Source of the DNA: Cudoniella acicularis
Lineage: Eukaryota > Ascomycota > Leotiomycetes > Helotiales > Helotiaceae
Direction: 5' to 3'
Assembly (NCBI GenBank): GCA_013054445.1
Contig: JAAMPI010000594.1
Coordinates: 1 to 30,905, forward strand
Length of the DNA: 30,905 bases
Numbering within the stretch: the stretch's first letter is position 1; every line of letters begins with the position of its first letter. Under the pieces are notes generated by a model. The model saw only the letters and a program-made list of their open reading frames with translations, ran no database searches and was not told the DNA's origin. Positions 29,318 to 30,905 of this stretch are shown here, in pieces. The position numbers and the translations under genes were made by a program.

Positions 29318-30645
29318 ATGTCTCCTCCATTGCCCCCAACTCCGTCAAATCGACAGAATGGCGGAAGTGTCAACTTTCGGGAGAGGCAAAACGCGCAATT
29401 CGCGTCGCCCAAAAAGTGCGCAATGGCTCAAAACAAAGGCCCAATGGTTGCCATTCTTGCACCGACCAAAGATGACTTCGCGTCAACTGAGGTTATTGCA
29501 ATTGAAATTTGCGAGTTGGTTGCCTCTTACAACTGGCTCGAGTCTGAAAACCCAACGATCCTAGTCCCAGGTATGCCACCAAGAACAACAGATAAAAGCA
29601 AAACTGACGCGTTGAAAGGATATACGGCAACCTTGAAAATTCCTGCCTTTCCCTACCAAGTTTTTATCGATCAGAACGCTTTTCGCAACCCCAGCTACAC
29701 ATTCGAACCTTTTTTCAAGGCAATCTCAGCTATGCAGTCCGACTTTGACTTGTCCAAAATCAAGTTTGTCACTGATAGAACAAATCTCAAGAAGCTCTTG
29801 AATCTCTGCATAGTTAAGGACAAGAGCTGGAGGATAGATGTGGAAATAGTTGGAGATACAATGTTTTTCACCCGCTAGAACTAGAGCGCAGTGGAAACAT
29901 TTCGTCCAGGCGGCTTCCAAAGTCAAAATTATGGTTACTGGATTCTACAGGCGATGACAACCTATGGAGACGATTACAAGGAGAGCTCTTCACACTATCG
30001 AATTGTCACATATAAGTTGGGGGACATGGAATATTTGGTCAGGTTTGAAGCTGACGCGCTACTGGACGACAATGCCGATCCGAAATCTGGAAATGTGGAG
30101 GAGCGAAAGATTAACATGGAAGATGGCCACACAATTGCCCAACAAACCGCAGAGCCGCCTACGCCCTCCAGGGTCCAGGTCATCGATCGCGGAGAGGCCG
30201 TCACCCAATCCCAAATCCTTGAAATCAAGTCATGTATACCAGGCGAAAAGGAATACATGTCAAAAAACATATCCCAATTCTGGATCAGCCGAACACAACG
30301 CATTCTGCTAGCTTCTCACCAAAACGGCCTCATCGAGACAGAGCCAACAAAATACAACATTGGAGAGCAATTCAAAGACTGGGAGGTCAAAATGCCGAAA
30401 ATTTGAGAAATTTAGTTCGTGTTATCAAGGAGATCGAGCAAGCTGTGACGGGGACTAGGAGTCACAAGGCCATGGTCATTCTGGAGAAACAGGAGGGTCA
30501 AAGTGTGCTGAAGGTGTATGAGAGGAAGGGTTGGGGCTCGGTATTGCCGCCAGGCGTGAAGGAGAGATATTGGCCAGTTGTCGAGACACCGACTGACTCA
30601 ACACTCTCTCGTGGACTTGAAATTCTTGAATTATCCTCGGACTGA
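29318..30645 (+). pseudogene. Fungal 'geranylgeranyl pyrophosphate synthetase-like' family protein, disrupted
   Basis: The frame from ATG 29318 carries hallmarks of a large fungal family that databases often name geranylgeranyl pyrophosphate synthetase although it lacks the DDxxD prenyl-synthase motifs: CELVASYNWLE...PTILVPG, YQVFIDQNAFRNP, KIKFVTDRTNLKKLLNLC and RIDVEIVGDTMFF. The same frame continues past two TAG codons (29876-29878 and 29882-29884) into RPGGFQSQNYGYWI, HYRIVTYKLGDMEYLVRFEA, ILEIKSC and ISQFWISRTQRILLASH. Near 30380-30390 the frame changes by one base, then continues as NAENLRNLVRVIKEIEQAV and YWPVVETP to the stop at 30645. Two nonsense codons and one frameshift in an otherwise full-length copy indicate a young pseudogene. 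True function of the family is unclear; no link to isoprenoid supply for the prenyltransferase should be assumed from the name. Confidence 0.75.
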
Positions 30646-30905
30646 TTGGCGGATTACCAAATAGGTTTTCAATTGGATTTAAAAATATCTAGGAGCTCAC
30701 GTCCGAATTTTCTGTTTAGCTTGGGCTCCCTAAATACTCCTCAGGAATGGAGTTCCCACACACACCAGGCGCTAATGTGCCGCTAAGAGGCCCTCCGCCT
30801 ACCCCCCTTTTCTCTTCCCCTCCCGCCCCAAACCTCTCAATCCTCAAATTTCGTCTAACAAACATTTGAACATCGCGATATATGCACAATCACGTCGAGA
30901 GAAAA
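30646..30905. other. Right edge, no gene recognised
   Basis: Downstream of the last gene. It contains a C-rich stretch near 30795-30830 followed by an AT-rich run to the end of the window, which could be the promoter of a gene beyond the edge. Confidence 0.35.

Noticed and set aside
1..30905. CRISPR arrays, rRNA genes, prophage or bacterial operons
   Set aside because: None seen. Introns and gene families are fungal and the only regular tandem array is the 18 bp repeat at 5676.

Overview
The window reads as accessory DNA from a filamentous ascomycete (Pezizomycotina). The signs are short 50-65 bp spliceosomal introns with CTNAC-type branch points, fungal-only families (HR-PKS of the PKS-NRPS type, DMATS prenyltransferase, AflR-like Zn2Cys6 regulator, DUF4360, fungal BTB and F-box families), and a transposon block with the C-to-T signature of repeat-induced point mutation (RIP). 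A leotiomycete is my best guess from the family mix, but that is inference only.

Layout. 1-6773 (+): a large reducing polyketide synthase of the PKS-NRPS subfamily running AT-DH-CMeT-inactive ER-KR-ACP. The KS lies beyond an assembly gap at 60-65, and the gene stops in the Ser/Thr-rich linker where an NRPS half would begin. 7622-8493 (-): intact two-exon BTB/POZ gene. 8690-10287: nest of decayed transposons (transposase C-terminus, two unrelated LTRs, a gag frame with eight stops). 12260-13936 (+): DMATS-type aromatic prenyltransferase in one reading frame broken by three stop codons. 14171-14880 (-): intact secreted DUF4360 protein. 15699-15971: a 273 bp MITE with 37 bp terminal inverted repeats and TTA duplications. 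16931-18437 (-): intact AflR-like Zn2Cys6 transcription factor. 18438-21437: no gene found; it holds a possible Pol III-type RNA or SINE. 21438-23077 (+): single-pass membrane protein. 24689-24924 (+): possible CCCH zinc-finger microprotein, antisense to a broken secreted-protein gene (24799-25532, -). 27103-28556 (-): broken F-box-like gene. 29318-30645 (+): broken member of a fungal family often labelled geranylgeranyl pyrophosphate synthetase.

How the parts fit. PKS, prenyltransferase and AflR-like regulator within 18 kb have the composition of a secondary-metabolite cluster for a prenylated polyketide or polyketide-amino acid product. The regulator looks intact while both enzymes are damaged, so the region is best read as a decaying cluster beside RIP-mutated transposons. 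Several single-copy genes carry stops that one C:G to T:A transition would explain, which raises the idea of mutation leaking from the repeats. This is inference and testable against relatives.
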